Assembly: GCA_900546625.1 (NCBI GenBank)
Contig: URDU01000004.1
Location: 1-64,000, forward strand
Reading direction: 5' to 3'
Origin: an uncultured Lachnobacterium sp.
Lineage (GTDB): Bacteria > Bacillota > Clostridia > Lachnospirales > Lachnospiraceae
DNA: 64,000 bases
The first letter of the stretch is position 1, and the number at the start of each line of letters is the position of its first letter. Below, in pieces: positions 1 to 8,779 of this stretch. The position numbers and the translations under genes are program-made. The notes beneath the pieces are model-generated. The model had not been told where the DNA came from, ran no database searches, and was given only the letters and a program-made list of their open reading frames with translations.

Positions 1-399
1 CTGTTCCTCTCCAGTTTATCCAGCCTTTGTCTGTCGGAAGCTTGTACTGCCACTGGTATTTGAGCCCGCTTCCCTCTGCTGTTACCTTTGCCGTCACTTT
101 CTGTCCCGCTGTATAGCTCTGGCTTTCCGGCTGGCCTGTTATGCTTAATGTTTTTGCAAGTGTATATGTTGCCTCTACTGATGTTACACTCTTTCCTGTT
201 CCATCCGTTACCACGCATCTAAGCTTGATTCCGTCAAATGATGCAGGGAAATTATATGATGTCTCAGCTGTATTTGCTCCTGTTCCTCTCCAGTTTATCC
301 AGCCTTTGTCTGTCGGAAGCTTGTACTGCCACTGATATTTGAGCCCACTTCCCTCTGCTGTTACCTTTGCTGTCACTTTCTGTCCCGCTATATAGCTCT
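1..399. repeat. Tandem coding repeat, 279-bp period
   Basis: The block at 1-120 recurs at 280-399 with only a few changes, a period of 279 bp or 93 codons. It encodes the repeated domain of the secreted protein. The near identity at DNA level points to recent duplication or ongoing recombination between copies. Confidence 0.85.
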
Positions 400-541
400 T
401 ACTTACTGGTTGAACAATTATAGAAACTGTTTCTTCATTATATTGAATTACATTTCTCTCTTGATCAGCTTGTACAAATTCACCATTAATTAGACTAGCA
501 CATACAACACACATAACAATACTTTTTTTTAATTTTTTCAT
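1..541 (-). CDS. Secreted repeat protein, N-terminal part (runs off left edge)
   Basis: The reading frame starts at the ATG at 539-541 and stays open to the window edge (180 codons visible). Residues 1-25 form a signal peptide: a Lys-rich start (MKKLKKS) followed by a hydrophobic stretch ending near ASLING. The mature part is built of repeats with period 93 residues, each containing the motif GLKYQWQYKLPTDKGW. This Tyr-Gln-Trp pattern resembles Ig-like/bacterial adhesin modules that strand together in cell-surface proteins of Lachnospiraceae, so a surface or secreted role is inferred. The gene follows the polysaccharide operon but has its own promoter at 590-618. The C-terminus, and so any cell-wall anchor or catalytic domain, is outside the window. 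Confidence 0.75.
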   Translation of the reverse strand, partial: MKKLKKSIVMCVVCASLINGEFVQADQERNVIQYNEETVSIIVQPVSKSYIAGQKVTAKVTAEGSGLKYQWQYKLPTDKGWINWRGTGANTAETSYNFPASFDGIKLRCVVTDGTGKSVTSVEATYTLAKTLSITGQPESQSYTAGQKVTAKVTAEGSGLKYQWQYKLPTDKGWINWRGT

Positions 542-589
542 AAAGCCACCCTATGTTTATCACATTTCCTTTCTTCCTTAATTAATATC

Positions 590-618
590 ATAGTAGCATT
601 TTATCACTTAGTTTTCAA
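590..618 (-). promoter_or_regulatory. Sigma-70-type promoter of the secreted repeat protein
   Basis: On the minus strand a TTGAAA -35 (613-618) is 17 bp from a TACTAT -10 (590-595), and the -10 is preceded by TG as in extended -10 promoters. It lies about 50 bp upstream of the ATG at 541, so the gene can be transcribed separately from the polysaccharide operon. Confidence 0.55.
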
Positions 619-744
619 GTTTTTTATATAAAGTCTTCTGTATGCACAGAACATAGCTGCACTAAAATATATTTATATTATTTACTCATCCAAAGTAAAA
701 TCTATGCTTTTAACAACGTGTACTGAAAAGTTCTAACATACCCT

Positions 745-1446
745 TTAGCATTTACGAAACAATACTTCTATGAGTTTTTCTCTCATAATGCCATTGTCAT
801 TCCTTATAATTTCTTTTACAAGCTCATCTCTATCATATTCAATGATTTTAAACATATATTCTCTCGAATTTGTATCGAAAACTAAGTACTTACATCCTTT
901 TCCATCTCTTTGTTGTCCTATAGATCCTGGATTTATAATTTTGCATCCAAATGTCTGCTTAACCATTTGATGATGTGTATGTCCTAAAAATGCAAAATCA
1001 AAACCCCTATACTCTTCATTTTGAGTTATATCAGTATCAGGATATATTCTACCATTAATTGGATCTGACATAGCACCATGCGCAAAATATATCTTTAAAC
1101 CATCTTTTTTTAAAATATATTGTGACTGTAAGTTTCTTATAAAATCAATATTGTCATCTGAAATCTTTTTTTCAATTTCTCTATATGAATTTCCATATCT
1201 ATCAACTAGATAATCCTGACTCAGCTTGCCATCTAAGCAATCAAGAAACATCTTATCATGATTTCCCAAAAGACATATATAGCCTCTGTTCTTTAAATCG
1301 GATATAATTTCTTCTTGTCCGTAATAGTATCCAAATATATCTCCTCCAAAGATAACCAAATCCGGAGCTATAATGTTCATACTATCTAAAAAGCTATTAT
1401 ATGCATATTGATTTCCATGAATATCCGAAAAAAAAACTATTTTCAT
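745..1446 (-). CDS. Metallophosphoesterase, YfcE/MJ0936-like
   Basis: A 233-residue calcineurin-like phosphoesterase. The metal-binding motifs occur in order: SDIHGN (residues 7-12), GGDIFG, GNHD, then AHG and GHTHHQ near the C-terminal half. This is the full set for a dinuclear metal centre, and the length is normal for small YfcE-like phosphodiesterases. The ATG overlaps the stop of the upstream epimerase gene by 4 bp (ATGA), so translation is probably coupled and this is the last gene of the operon before the secreted protein. Its substrate is unknown. In polysaccharide loci such enzymes may act on a phosphodiester or on a nucleotide by-product, which is inference only. Confidence 0.8.
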   Translation of the reverse strand: MKIVFFSDIHGNQYAYNSFLDSMNIIAPDLVIFGGDIFGYYYGQEEIISDLKNRGYICLLGNHDKMFLDCLDGKLSQDYLVDRYGNSYREIEKKISDDNIDFIRNLQSQYILKKDGLKIYFAHGAMSDPINGRIYPDTDITQNEEYRGFDFAFLGHTHHQMVKQTFGCKIINPGSIGQQRDGKGCKYLVFDTNSREYMFKIIEYDRDELVKEIIRNDNGIMREKLIEVLFRKC

Positions 1447-2330
1447 AAGCCCTCATTGTACCTAACCATATCAGCAATAGTATTCCTAATACTATATTTT
1501 AACTTAAATCCACTTTCTGCAAGCCTTTCACAATTAATTTTCCAATCATCATCATCATTAGGATCTTGCACTTTATTATATCCAATCTTTGATTCAGAAC
1601 CTGTAATATCTATACAAATATTAGCTAATTCATAATTAGATATTGTTTTATTTGAACCTATAAGATATACTCCTTGTGTTAATTCATTTTTTGTCAAAAA
1701 AACCACACACTCTGCAATATCTCTTACATCTACATAGTTTTGTTTACGTGTACCTTTTCCAAATAATACAATATCTTCATTTTTCATTGCCCTTCTCACA
1801 AATATCGGTACTATAGTTTTTTCGGGTTGACCTGGACCTATAGGCGAAGGCAATCTTAATGCACAATATCTTATATTATATTTTGACAATTGATTTAAAA
1901 TAAGTTCTTGTGAAGCCTTCGTTGCGTGATACATTGTTTGTGGATTATAATTTGTCTTATCATCTATAATTTTATTACAATGTAGTCCAATAACCGGAAC
2001 ACTACTTAACACAATTACCGACTTCACCTTTAAAGCTTTTGACAATTCGTATATTTGATAAGTTCCTATACAATTAGAATAAAGTAATTCAATGTTATCA
2101 TCATTGCCATCAATTAACGAAGCCGCATGTACTATACAATCTATTTTAAATTTTTTTAAAAAATTTGGAATAGATTCATGTCCTAAACTCCATTTACAAT
2201 ATGTAGATACATATGGATTTTTATTTTTTTCTTCTATTCCTACTCCAATCACATCAAATCCGTTCTCTTTAAAGCTCTTAGAAATATGTCTAGCAATAAA
2301 CCCATTTGATCCAGTTAACAGTACTTTCAT
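1443..2330 (-). CDS. NAD-dependent epimerase/dehydratase (extended SDR)
   Basis: A 295-residue Rossmann-fold sugar-nucleotide enzyme. The N-terminus has the dinucleotide-binding motif GSNGFIA (residues 7-13), and the active-site YxxxK appears as YHATK near residue 133, with a preceding SSVP segment supplying the Ser. The C-terminal half matches the substrate domain of extended SDRs (GTRKQNYVDVRDIA). It could be a 4-epimerase, dehydratase or reductase of a nucleotide sugar, and sequence alone does not settle which. It starts 1 bp from the ATP-grasp gene stop and overlaps the next gene, so it is inside the operon. Confidence 0.8.
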   Translation of the reverse strand: MKVLLTGSNGFIARHISKSFKENGFDVIGVGIEEKNKNPYVSTYCKWSLGHESIPNFLKKFKIDCIVHAASLIDGNDDNIELLYSNCIGTYQIYELSKALKVKSVIVLSSVPVIGLHCNKIIDDKTNYNPQTMYHATKASQELILNQLSKYNIRYCALRLPSPIGPGQPEKTIVPIFVRRAMKNEDIVLFGKGTRKQNYVDVRDIAECVVFLTKNELTQGVYLIGSNKTISNYELANICIDITGSESKIGYNKVQDPNDDDDWKINCERLAESGFKLKYSIRNTIADMVRYNEGL

Positions 2331-2331
2331 A

Positions 2332-3390
2332 TTAGTTGTTCCTTTTTTTTAAATTATCATCAAAATAAATTGCATTTGCCTGATTTATAACTTGTTTTGT
2401 TCTTTTCATCTGTTCTACACTATCATTAAACAAGAAAAATTCATTATCATATCTAAAACACTCTCCCTCTGTTACCGAAAAACAATCATCAATCGCTTCA
2501 TTATACAAATATTCTTTAATCATTGCTTTTACATCTTTGTATCCAAAATTTGTTCTCATAGCTGTGCTTCCAGAAAATCTAACATTAAGTTCAAAGCACA
2601 CTGGTTCTCCATGTTTGTTAAATCTCATTTGGATATTTAATGGTCCAATAGGTTTATATTTATCCACAATCTTCCTTGCTTCTTGCTCTATCAGCTTATT
2701 TCTAATTACTTTAGCATAAACCGTTGTTCCTTTTTTCAGTCTTCTTTGCATAATAATAATATCTTTTGCAATTCCATTCTTATCACAATAACAACCTACT
2801 GTATATTCCCCAGTATTTTCCGGAAGACATTCTTCTAAAACGTATTCATCTTTTCCAATTATTTCCTCTAAATCAGCTTTATCATTAACAATCCTAATTC
2901 CAGACGCACTCTTACCATTATTTGGCTTTGCAATTAATGGATATCCAACTTTATCAACTAATTCTATACATGCATTAGCATCTGAAAGGCTACAAAATAA
3001 AGGATAATTACATCCATTATTTTTTAACCATTTACACGTTTGAAGTTTATCTTGTCCTATCTTTAATTGATCAAAACTTGAAGATATGAAAATTGCCTTT
3101 GTATTATTTTTAATAACATTTATATTTTTCGATAATACAATAATATTCTCTTCTACTCCTGTCATTATCATATCTATATTTTTTTTATTACATATATCAA
3201 TAACCCAAGTAATAAAATCATTTGAGTTAGCAAATGGCGATATCACCGCCTCATCACATAAATAAAGTCCAGATGAATATTCAGAAACACATGCTCCTAC
3301 AACATATATATCTAATTCTGAATTTCTTATTGCTTTCAATATCCCTTGACTTACATTTCCGCCAACTCCAAGTAATAAAATTCGTTTCAT
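2332..3390 (-). CDS. ATP-grasp ligase, carbamoyl-phosphate-synthase-like
   Basis: A 352-residue protein with an N-terminal preATP-grasp Rossmann domain (LLLGVGGN at residues 5-12) and an ATP-grasp fold. The lid loop is GYPLIAKPNNGKSASGI-like (about 148-165), and the metal-binding Glu/Asn pair sits in CFELNVRFSG (about 268-277). Family members form an amide or carboxylate-amine bond through an acyl-phosphate. Stand-alone copies are common in polysaccharide and natural-product loci. Between the acyltransferase and the SDR it probably adds an amino acid or acyl group to a sugar intermediate. The acceptor cannot be read from the sequence. Confidence 0.75.
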   Translation of the reverse strand: MKRILLLGVGGNVSQGILKAIRNSELDIYVVGACVSEYSSGLYLCDEAVISPFANSNDFITWVIDICNKKNIDMIMTGVEENIIVLSKNINVIKNNTKAIFISSSFDQLKIGQDKLQTCKWLKNNGCNYPLFCSLSDANACIELVDKVGYPLIAKPNNGKSASGIRIVNDKADLEEIIGKDEYVLEECLPENTGEYTVGCYCDKNGIAKDIIIMQRRLKKGTTVYAKVIRNKLIEQEARKIVDKYKPIGPLNIQMRFNKHGEPVCFELNVRFSGSTAMRTNFGYKDVKAMIKEYLYNEAIDDCFSVTEGECFRYDNEFFLFNDSVEQMKRTKQVINQANAIYFDDNLKKRNN

Positions 3391-3402
3391 TAATAATCCT
3401 CT

Positions 3403-4056
3403 CTATATTTTCATATCAGTCGATTTTTTATTCAAAGATACTGATCTTACAGGAACCACAACCTCAAATTCTTTGGTATTTTGAGAACAATAGGCTCCTG
3501 CTCCGATTAAGGTCTTATCAGCTATTTTTACTTCATTCTTTATAGTTGAGTTACATCCTATAAAACAATTACTTCCTACTTCAATTCTACCCAAAACTGC
3601 TGATGATGCTGCAAAAAAATTAAAATTTCCAATACTCGTATGATGACACAGATTAACATTACTCCAAAAAATGTTGCATACCCCACATTTTACATATGGT
3701 TGAATTATCACATTTTCTAACAAGATACAACCTTCGCCAATTACAGATGTACTACTAACTATATCTGACGGATGAATGTAAGTTCCTATTTTATATCCAT
3801 ATTTTTTTATTCTATGATAAATACTTTCTCTTATCGAATTCATATTATTATATCCGATAGCAATATATACCTCTATCTCATCATTCGGAATAACTGTTTT
3901 AATAAAGTCTTCCCACGAAATCAAATTGCACAAATTAGATGAGCTATTCAAATATTTTTCATCAACAATATACTTGCCAGTAGTTTCTGAATCTGTCCAA
4001 AGATAAGAACTAAGTACTTCTGCAAATTGCGAGGTTCCAAAAATATATTTTTTCAC
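3403..4056 (-). CDS. Sugar O/N-acyltransferase, NeuD/PglD-like
   Basis: A 217-residue protein of the PglD/NeuD type. The N-terminal alpha/beta domain begins IFGTSQFAE (residues 4-12). The left-handed beta-helix follows from about residue 95, with hexapeptide turns (SVIGEG, VGSNCFIG, ADKTLIGAG) and the conserved His pair in NLCHHTSIG. PglD-type enzymes acetylate the 4-amino group of UDP- or dTDP-amino sugars. The gene lies directly downstream of a DegT aminotransferase, which is the classical pairing, so N-acylation of the new 4-amino sugar is the likely job. Confidence 0.75.
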   Translation of the reverse strand: MKKYIFGTSQFAEVLSSYLWTDSETTGKYIVDEKYLNSSSNLCNLISWEDFIKTVIPNDEIEVYIAIGYNNMNSIRESIYHRIKKYGYKIGTYIHPSDIVSSTSVIGEGCILLENVIIQPYVKCGVCNIFWSNVNLCHHTSIGNFNFFAASSAVLGRIEVGSNCFIGCNSTIKNEVKIADKTLIGAGAYCSQNTKEFEVVVPVRSVSLNKKSTDMKI

Positions 4057-4087
4057 GTTATCTTCCTTTTAATCCAATTAATTTAAT

Positions 4088-5221
4088 TTACTTATGTTTA
4101 TAAAATTTTTTAATATTTGATACTATAATATCAACATCAGATTTACGCAAATTATAGTATAAAGGCAATCTAACTAAACGTTCACTTTCTTTAGTAGTAT
4201 ATTTATCTTCACCTACAAATTCTCCATACTTAATGCCTGCCGGTGCCGTATGTAAAGGAATATAATGAAAGACAGCATTTATACCATTTGTCTTCAAAAA
4301 TGAAATTAATTCAGTTCTTTCTTCTAAGTCTTTTGCCTTTATGTAATACATGTGAGCATTATGTTCACAATACTCCGGAATTGTAGGCACTTCAATTATC
4401 CCCTCATTCGCCAATTCACTCAATTGTTCATCATAATAATTCCAAGTCGCCATTCTATTATCTAATATATCTTCAGCCATCTCTAACTGAGCCCATAAAT
4501 ATGCAGCATTTAATTCACTTGGTAAATATGACGATCCTGCCTCAACCCATGTATACTTATCAATCTGTCCTCTGAAAAATTTACTACGGTTAGTACCCTT
4601 TTCACGAATAATCTCTGCCAATTCAACTTTGTCTTTGTCTCTTATAGTGATAGCTCCGCCTTCTCCCATACTATAGTTTTTAGTTTCATGAAAGCTATAA
4701 CAACCATAATCACCAATTGATCCCAACGCTTTTCCTTTGTACTTGCTCATTACACCTTGAGCTGCATCTTCAATTACAATCAAATTGTACTTTTTAGCCA
4801 ACTCCATAATTTTATCCATCTCACATCCAACACCTGCATAATGAACTGGAACTATTGCTTTGGTTTTTTCTGTAATAGCTTGTTCAATTAAGTTCTCATC
4901 AATATTCATTGTATCAGGTCTTATATCAACAAATTTAACTTTTGCTCCTCTTAAAACAAATGCATCAGCAGTAGATACAAAAGTATATGCTGGCATAATC
5001 ACTTCATCTCCAGGCTGAATATCTGCTAACAAAGCAGCCATTTCAGTAGCATGCGTGCATGATGTTGTTAATAGAGCCTTAGATACCCCACTCCAATTTT
5101 CAATCCACCAATTACATCTCTTTGTGAAGTCTCCATCTCCGCTCAGTTTTTGATGATTAATTGCCTCTCTCACATAATCAAATGCTTTTTCTACTAAAAT
5201 AGGTTCGTTAAATGTAATCAT
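4088..5221 (-). CDS. DegT/DnrJ/EryC1 sugar aminotransferase, RffA/WecE-like
   Basis: A PLP-dependent sugar 4-aminotransferase of 377 residues. The start is placed at 5221 because GGAG lies 8 bp upstream; the frame extends further to 5257 without a good ribosome site. The N-terminus MITFNEPIL and KLSGDGDFTKRC segment match dTDP-4-amino-4,6-dideoxygalactose transaminases. The PLP lysine is in FHETKN (near residue 180), and the EDAAQG segment supplies the conserved Asp. The product would be a 4-amino-4,6-dideoxyhexose nucleotide, passed to the downstream PglD-like acyltransferase. The IS110 element begins close upstream, so this gene and the next four may depend on read-through or on a promoter at the IS edge. 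Confidence 0.85.
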   Translation of the reverse strand: MITFNEPILVEKAFDYVREAINHQKLSGDGDFTKRCNWWIENWSGVSKALLTTSCTHATEMAALLADIQPGDEVIMPAYTFVSTADAFVLRGAKVKFVDIRPDTMNIDENLIEQAITEKTKAIVPVHYAGVGCEMDKIMELAKKYNLIVIEDAAQGVMSKYKGKALGSIGDYGCYSFHETKNYSMGEGGAITIRDKDKVELAEIIREKGTNRSKFFRGQIDKYTWVEAGSSYLPSELNAAYLWAQLEMAEDILDNRMATWNYYDEQLSELANEGIIEVPTIPEYCEHNAHMYYIKAKDLEERTELISFLKTNGINAVFHYIPLHTAPAGIKYGEFVGEDKYTTKESERLVRLPLYYNLRKSDVDIIVSNIKKFYKHK

Positions 5222-5249
5222 ATTTATATCTCCTCGTATAATATTTTTT

Positions 5250-5267
5250 AGATACATAAATGTATCT
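5250..5267. other. Perfect 8-bp inverted repeat between IS110 and aminotransferase gene
   Basis: AGATACAT and ATGTATCT are separated by two bases just upstream of the aminotransferase ribosome site. It could be a leader hairpin, a protein site or part of the IS110 target. Nothing visible decides between these. Confidence 0.4.
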
Positions 5268-5311
5268 TAGTTAATAAGTTAATATTTGTTCAATAGGCTT
5301 AGTTAAGCCCA

Positions 5312-5588
5312 TGATATAATTGTCGTAGTGCCAATCAGGTAATAGTTCTTTTTTCTCCTGTTGAACCAGTATTGGTTGCTTCATAGGAAGTCTGTTCCCC
5401 TGACATGGAAGTTAGCTTCAAACCGGCTGGCTGTTTGCTTAAGTTCATGGACGACCATCTAGCAGTATGGTTTCGCATCAGTCCATCTTAAGCTGGATTC
5501 TTATATGCGAGGGTGTCGATGCTCCATGATCATGGGTTTTACCAAGCCGATTGAACACTCAAATCTTATTACGAAAGAAGTTGATTTT
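5312..5588 (+). ncRNA. Candidate IS110 bridge RNA / left-end noncoding region
   Basis: IS110-group elements encode their target- and donor-specifying bridge RNA between the left end and the transposase gene. This 270-bp stretch is noncoding and starts with an extended -10 (TGATATAAT). It contains several short stems: AACC/GGTT around 5364-5376, GGAA/TTCC around 5386-5398, and ATGG/CCAT around 5447-5458. Loop assignment was not possible by eye. Confidence 0.45.
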
Positions 5589-6815
5589 ATGAACCCACTT
5601 TACGTCGGAATTGATGTAAGTAGCAAATCCAATGTCGTTTACTTTATGCTCCCTAATGGTGATAAGCACAGTAATTTCTCTGTTGCCAATTCACATGATG
5701 GTTCTACACAATTGGTAAAAAGAATCTGTTCTGTTTTATCTTCTGAATCCCTTGATACAGTTTCCATAGGTCTTGAAGCAACATCAGTCTATGGCGACAA
5801 CCTTGTATATTTTCTCAGGGAAGATGCTTCTCTTGCATCCTTTAACAGAAAGATTCATGTCCTCAATCCTAAGCAGGTCAATAAGTTCAAGGAATCTTAC
5901 AACGACCTTCCAAAGAATGATTGGGTTGACTCTTTTGTCATTGCTGACTGCCTGCGTTTTGGAAGAATCAACAAAGAGGTATACATAGGGGACTATCACT
6001 ACAAAGCACTCCAGAACCTCACACGAGCACGTTACTTTGCCGTCTGCAACCTCACCAAGGAAAAACAACGGTTTATGAATGTGCTGTTCAAGAAGTATTC
6101 AACCATGACACAGGAAAAGGTATTTTCCGATACTTTCAGTACCACCGCCCTTGCTGTCTACGATGAATTTGAATCCGCAGAAGCACTGGCATATATGGAC
6201 TTACAAGAACTGACCGCTTTTATCATCGAAAAAGGAAAAAATCGCTTTCCTGATCCAGATGCGGTAGCCAAAGCCATTCAGAAAGCTGCCCGAAGTTCTT
6301 ATCGCTTACCTAAGACGGTAAATGACTCTGTGAACCAGGTGCTCTCTATATCCATAACCTCGATGAAGGCATTGGAATCGCAAATCAAAGAGTTCGATAA
6401 GGCAATCGCTGCTCAAATGGAACTCCTGCCAAACGTTTTGATATCCATTCCAGGTATAGGTCCTGTCTATTCAGCCGGAATCATGGCTGAGATTGGAGAT
6501 ATCAATCGTTTTGATAATCAGGCTTCCCTTGCAAAATATGCAGGTCTTGCCTGGACTCAACACCAGTCTGGTAACTTCGAAGCTCAAAATACAAGGCTCA
6601 TCCATTCTGGTAACCGATTTTTAAAGTATTATCTGTGTGAAGCTACATTTTCTCTTGTAAGATGCGACAAAGAGTACAAAGCTTTCTATCACCAAAAGTA
6701 TAAAGAGGTGAACAGATATCAACACAAACGTGCACTCGCATTAACTGCTCGTAAATTTGTGCGGTTAGTCTTTACACTGCTTAAAGACAATCGCCTATAT
6801 CGCCCAGCAGAATAG
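5589..6815 (+). CDS. IS110-family DEDD transposase
   Basis: A 408-residue serine/DEDD recombinase that acts with a bridge RNA. The N-terminal RuvC-like domain shows the first acidic residue in VGIDVSSKSN, the Glu in LEATSVYGDN, and the final acidic pair in NDWVDSFVIADCLRFG. The C-terminal transposase_20 domain has IPGIGPVYSAGI, and the catalytic Ser is in the HQSG context. The start at 5589 is chosen because the GID motif lies 8 residues in and AGAAG precedes it; an in-frame ATG at 5505 would add 28 unrelated residues. The gene is full length with no frameshift, so the element may be active. Confidence 0.9.
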   Translation: MNPLYVGIDVSSKSNVVYFMLPNGDKHSNFSVANSHDGSTQLVKRICSVLSSESLDTVSIGLEATSVYGDNLVYFLREDASLASFNRKIHVLNPKQVNKFKESYNDLPKNDWVDSFVIADCLRFGRINKEVYIGDYHYKALQNLTRARYFAVCNLTKEKQRFMNVLFKKYSTMTQEKVFSDTFSTTALAVYDEFESAEALAYMDLQELTAFIIEKGKNRFPDPDAVAKAIQKAARSSYRLPKTVNDSVNQVLSISITSMKALESQIKEFDKAIAAQMELLPNVLISIPGIGPVYSAGIMAEIGDINRFDNQASLAKYAGLAWTQHQSGNFEAQNTRLIHSGNRFLKYYLCEATFSLVRCDKEYKAFYHQKYKEVNRYQHKRALALTARKFVRLVFTLLKDNRLYRPAE

Positions 6816-7032
6816 AGAAATCTGTCTGCTGATAGTCGCCCTGCTCATTTTTCAAAAACTTGGTCGACAGGGCTTAGGCAGGTGTTTTGCGTTTTTTGAG
6901 AAATATGTCATATATATAAGGTTTTTATTTCATTTCTCACTTGACATCACACCGCTGGACTTCCTATAATTTCAAGCCCTAAATCATTGATTTTTGAACT
7001 TTTTTCTTTAAACAGTCACCTCATAACAAGTG

Positions 7033-7267
7033 CTAAAGTGCTTGAACATTCATTGTATTATCCTTAAAAAAACCGAATGTTCTATCAATAACCTTCTGTA
7101 AATCACTTTTGGCCATATTATAATACATTGCATTAAATCTTTTTTCCATCCAAGCATTACATTTTTTTTGTGAACGGACCATCTTCACAAATTTTATAAT
7201 TTTCGACAGACTCTCTCATATAATCGAATTCTTTTCCTGTATACGGTGGTATATTAAAAACTATCAT
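7033..7267 (-). pseudogene. Frameshifted remnant of a second DegT-type aminotransferase
   Basis: The frame opens at ATG 7267, overlapping the upstream glycosyltransferase stop (ATGA). It encodes MIVFNIPPYTGKEFDYM and then CEDGPFTKK, the N-terminus of an RffA-type aminotransferase. An eight-A run at about 7162-7169 shifts the frame and gives a stop after 36 codons. With one A fewer, the frame continues as CNAWMEKRFNA and then into about 27 unrelated residues ending at 7033. Over 300 residues of a normal enzyme are missing. The fragment lies just beyond the IS110 right end, so IS insertion and deletion probably destroyed the gene and the intact copy at 4088-5221 took over or replaced it. Confidence 0.75.
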
Positions 7268-8706
7268 TTGAACATTCTTTCCTTTATCTTATTTAATCCT
7301 TCCATCATAAATTCTTTTGGAAAATACCGAAACAATTTGATGTTATCTTTTTTTACAATATTTTGATATAAACATTTAACTGTATATCGCTTTTTATATT
7401 CTGTTCTAAATTTTGTTGTATCAAATCTTCTAATATTTTCAAAAGAATACTCAGACCTGTGTTGTTCTATCACCATTTTTAGGTTTCTAGCAAAATCCTC
7501 TTCTGTCATCACAGAATCTTTTAGTATGCTTTCCTTTGTCTTTCTATATTCATCGTCTGATAATAATCTATGAATTTCTGCTATAAAATCATTAAAATTA
7601 TCATATTCAATACCTAAATTTTTTTGATTAATCAATATTCCATCCGCATCATTATCATGTCTTAAAGTAATAGGTATCTTCCCTGCCAAAGCTGCATATC
7701 TCATCATTAACCCACCGAACATCGGATATGAATTTATATATAAAACACAATTTCTAATCAATTCGTAGAAATCAGGACGTTCATCAATCAAAAATACTCT
7801 ATTAGGGTACTTCGCAATTAACTTTTTCATTTCTGTATCATCGCCACTTCCTGCATACAAAAATTTGAAATCATGAAAATTTAGTAATATATCATTTATA
7901 GTCTTATAATATAGTAATCCTTTATCCCCTAAAGTCTTATACAATGAGCCTCCTGTAAAAATATATTTCTCACTTTTAATATCAAAAGGAAGCAACTTAT
8001 TATATTCATCATTGTTAATGTAAGGGGAACAATCAAGCTTGATTATACGTCCTTTTGAAATTCCTCTTTCATAATAAGCTATACTAGCTCCCATCTCTCT
8101 TCCATTTAAAATATAATCAAATGCATTGACTCCAATCCAGAATGCATGGTCCGTTAAATCCAGCTGAAATCTTAAAGATGAATTGTTATTTGAAAAAGCA
8201 ATCGCTCCTTCAACATCTGATGGATATGTATAAAAAAAGGCAACTTTAGGTTTATAGTCTTCAAATATAGAATTAATTTGTTTTATTCGCTCAATATTAC
8301 TTATTTCTTTATCAATATAAATTATATTAGTATTTTCAGTATTAAACTCAGAAACAATATGCGGAATCTTTCCCTTCCCTGTCGTAGGGCATGCATAAAC
8401 AACTTTATAATTTAATAACGAAAGCGCTCGAGCATATACAACCGCTAGTCCTCTTAAATCTTCACCAAATCCATCATAAAAAAATATACAATTATTATCT
8501 ACCACATATTGTTTCCGTTCATAAAACAACAGGTCTCGTGCCTTAATTAGATATTCCTCTAATTCATCATCAGTATAAACTTGATTATAGTTATAATAAA
8601 TTTCAGATAGTACTTTTGCTGCTATTATTGATTTTTCAAGTTTATTATGAATCAAGTTATTTTTTATAATATATTTCAACTTCAAAATATATTCGTCAAT
8701 CTGCAT
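7264..8706 (-). CDS. Glycosyltransferase, GT-B fold (GT4-like)
   Basis: A 480-residue cytoplasmic protein with a helical N-terminal 75-residue extension. A Rossmann-type domain follows (FYDGFGEDLRGLA and YKVVYACPTTGKG). A second domain contains FTGGSLYKTLGDKG and LYAGSGDD, then ERPDFYELI, all characteristic of retaining GT-B transferases that bind the sugar nucleotide in the C-terminal half. The usual GT4 E-x7-E is not clear, so donor and acceptor remain unknown. It has a GGAAG ribosome site 9 bp before the ATG, and its stop overlaps the start of the aminotransferase remnant. Confidence 0.65.
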   Translation of the reverse strand: MQIDEYILKLKYIIKNNLIHNKLEKSIIAAKVLSEIYYNYNQVYTDDELEEYLIKARDLLFYERKQYVVDNNCIFFYDGFGEDLRGLAVVYARALSLLNYKVVYACPTTGKGKIPHIVSEFNTENTNIIYIDKEISNIERIKQINSIFEDYKPKVAFFYTYPSDVEGAIAFSNNNSSLRFQLDLTDHAFWIGVNAFDYILNGREMGASIAYYERGISKGRIIKLDCSPYINNDEYNKLLPFDIKSEKYIFTGGSLYKTLGDKGLLYYKTINDILLNFHDFKFLYAGSGDDTEMKKLIAKYPNRVFLIDERPDFYELIRNCVLYINSYPMFGGLMMRYAALAGKIPITLRHDNDADGILINQKNLGIEYDNFNDFIAEIHRLLSDDEYRKTKESILKDSVMTEEDFARNLKMVIEQHRSEYSFENIRRFDTTKFRTEYKKRYTVKCLYQNIVKKDNIKLFRYFPKEFMMEGLNKIKERMFK

Positions 8707-8779
8707 TAAGTTAAACTTCCTTTCTTAAATCTCCACTATTGGCTTTCAGTTTTAATTACCATACAATATTATTTAACAA

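Larger units (their letters stand above)
5300..6955 (+). mobile_element. IS110-family insertion sequence (ends approximate)
   Basis: The element consists of a roughly 280-bp structured noncoding left end, one DEDD transposase gene and a short right end. IS110 elements have no clear terminal inverted repeats and make no target duplication, so the ends cannot be read exactly. They are placed from a -10-like TGATATAAT at 5312-5320 on the left and a TTGACA at 6941-6946 on the right. It is inserted antisense to the polysaccharide operon, between a broken aminotransferase remnant and an intact aminotransferase gene. Confidence 0.75.
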
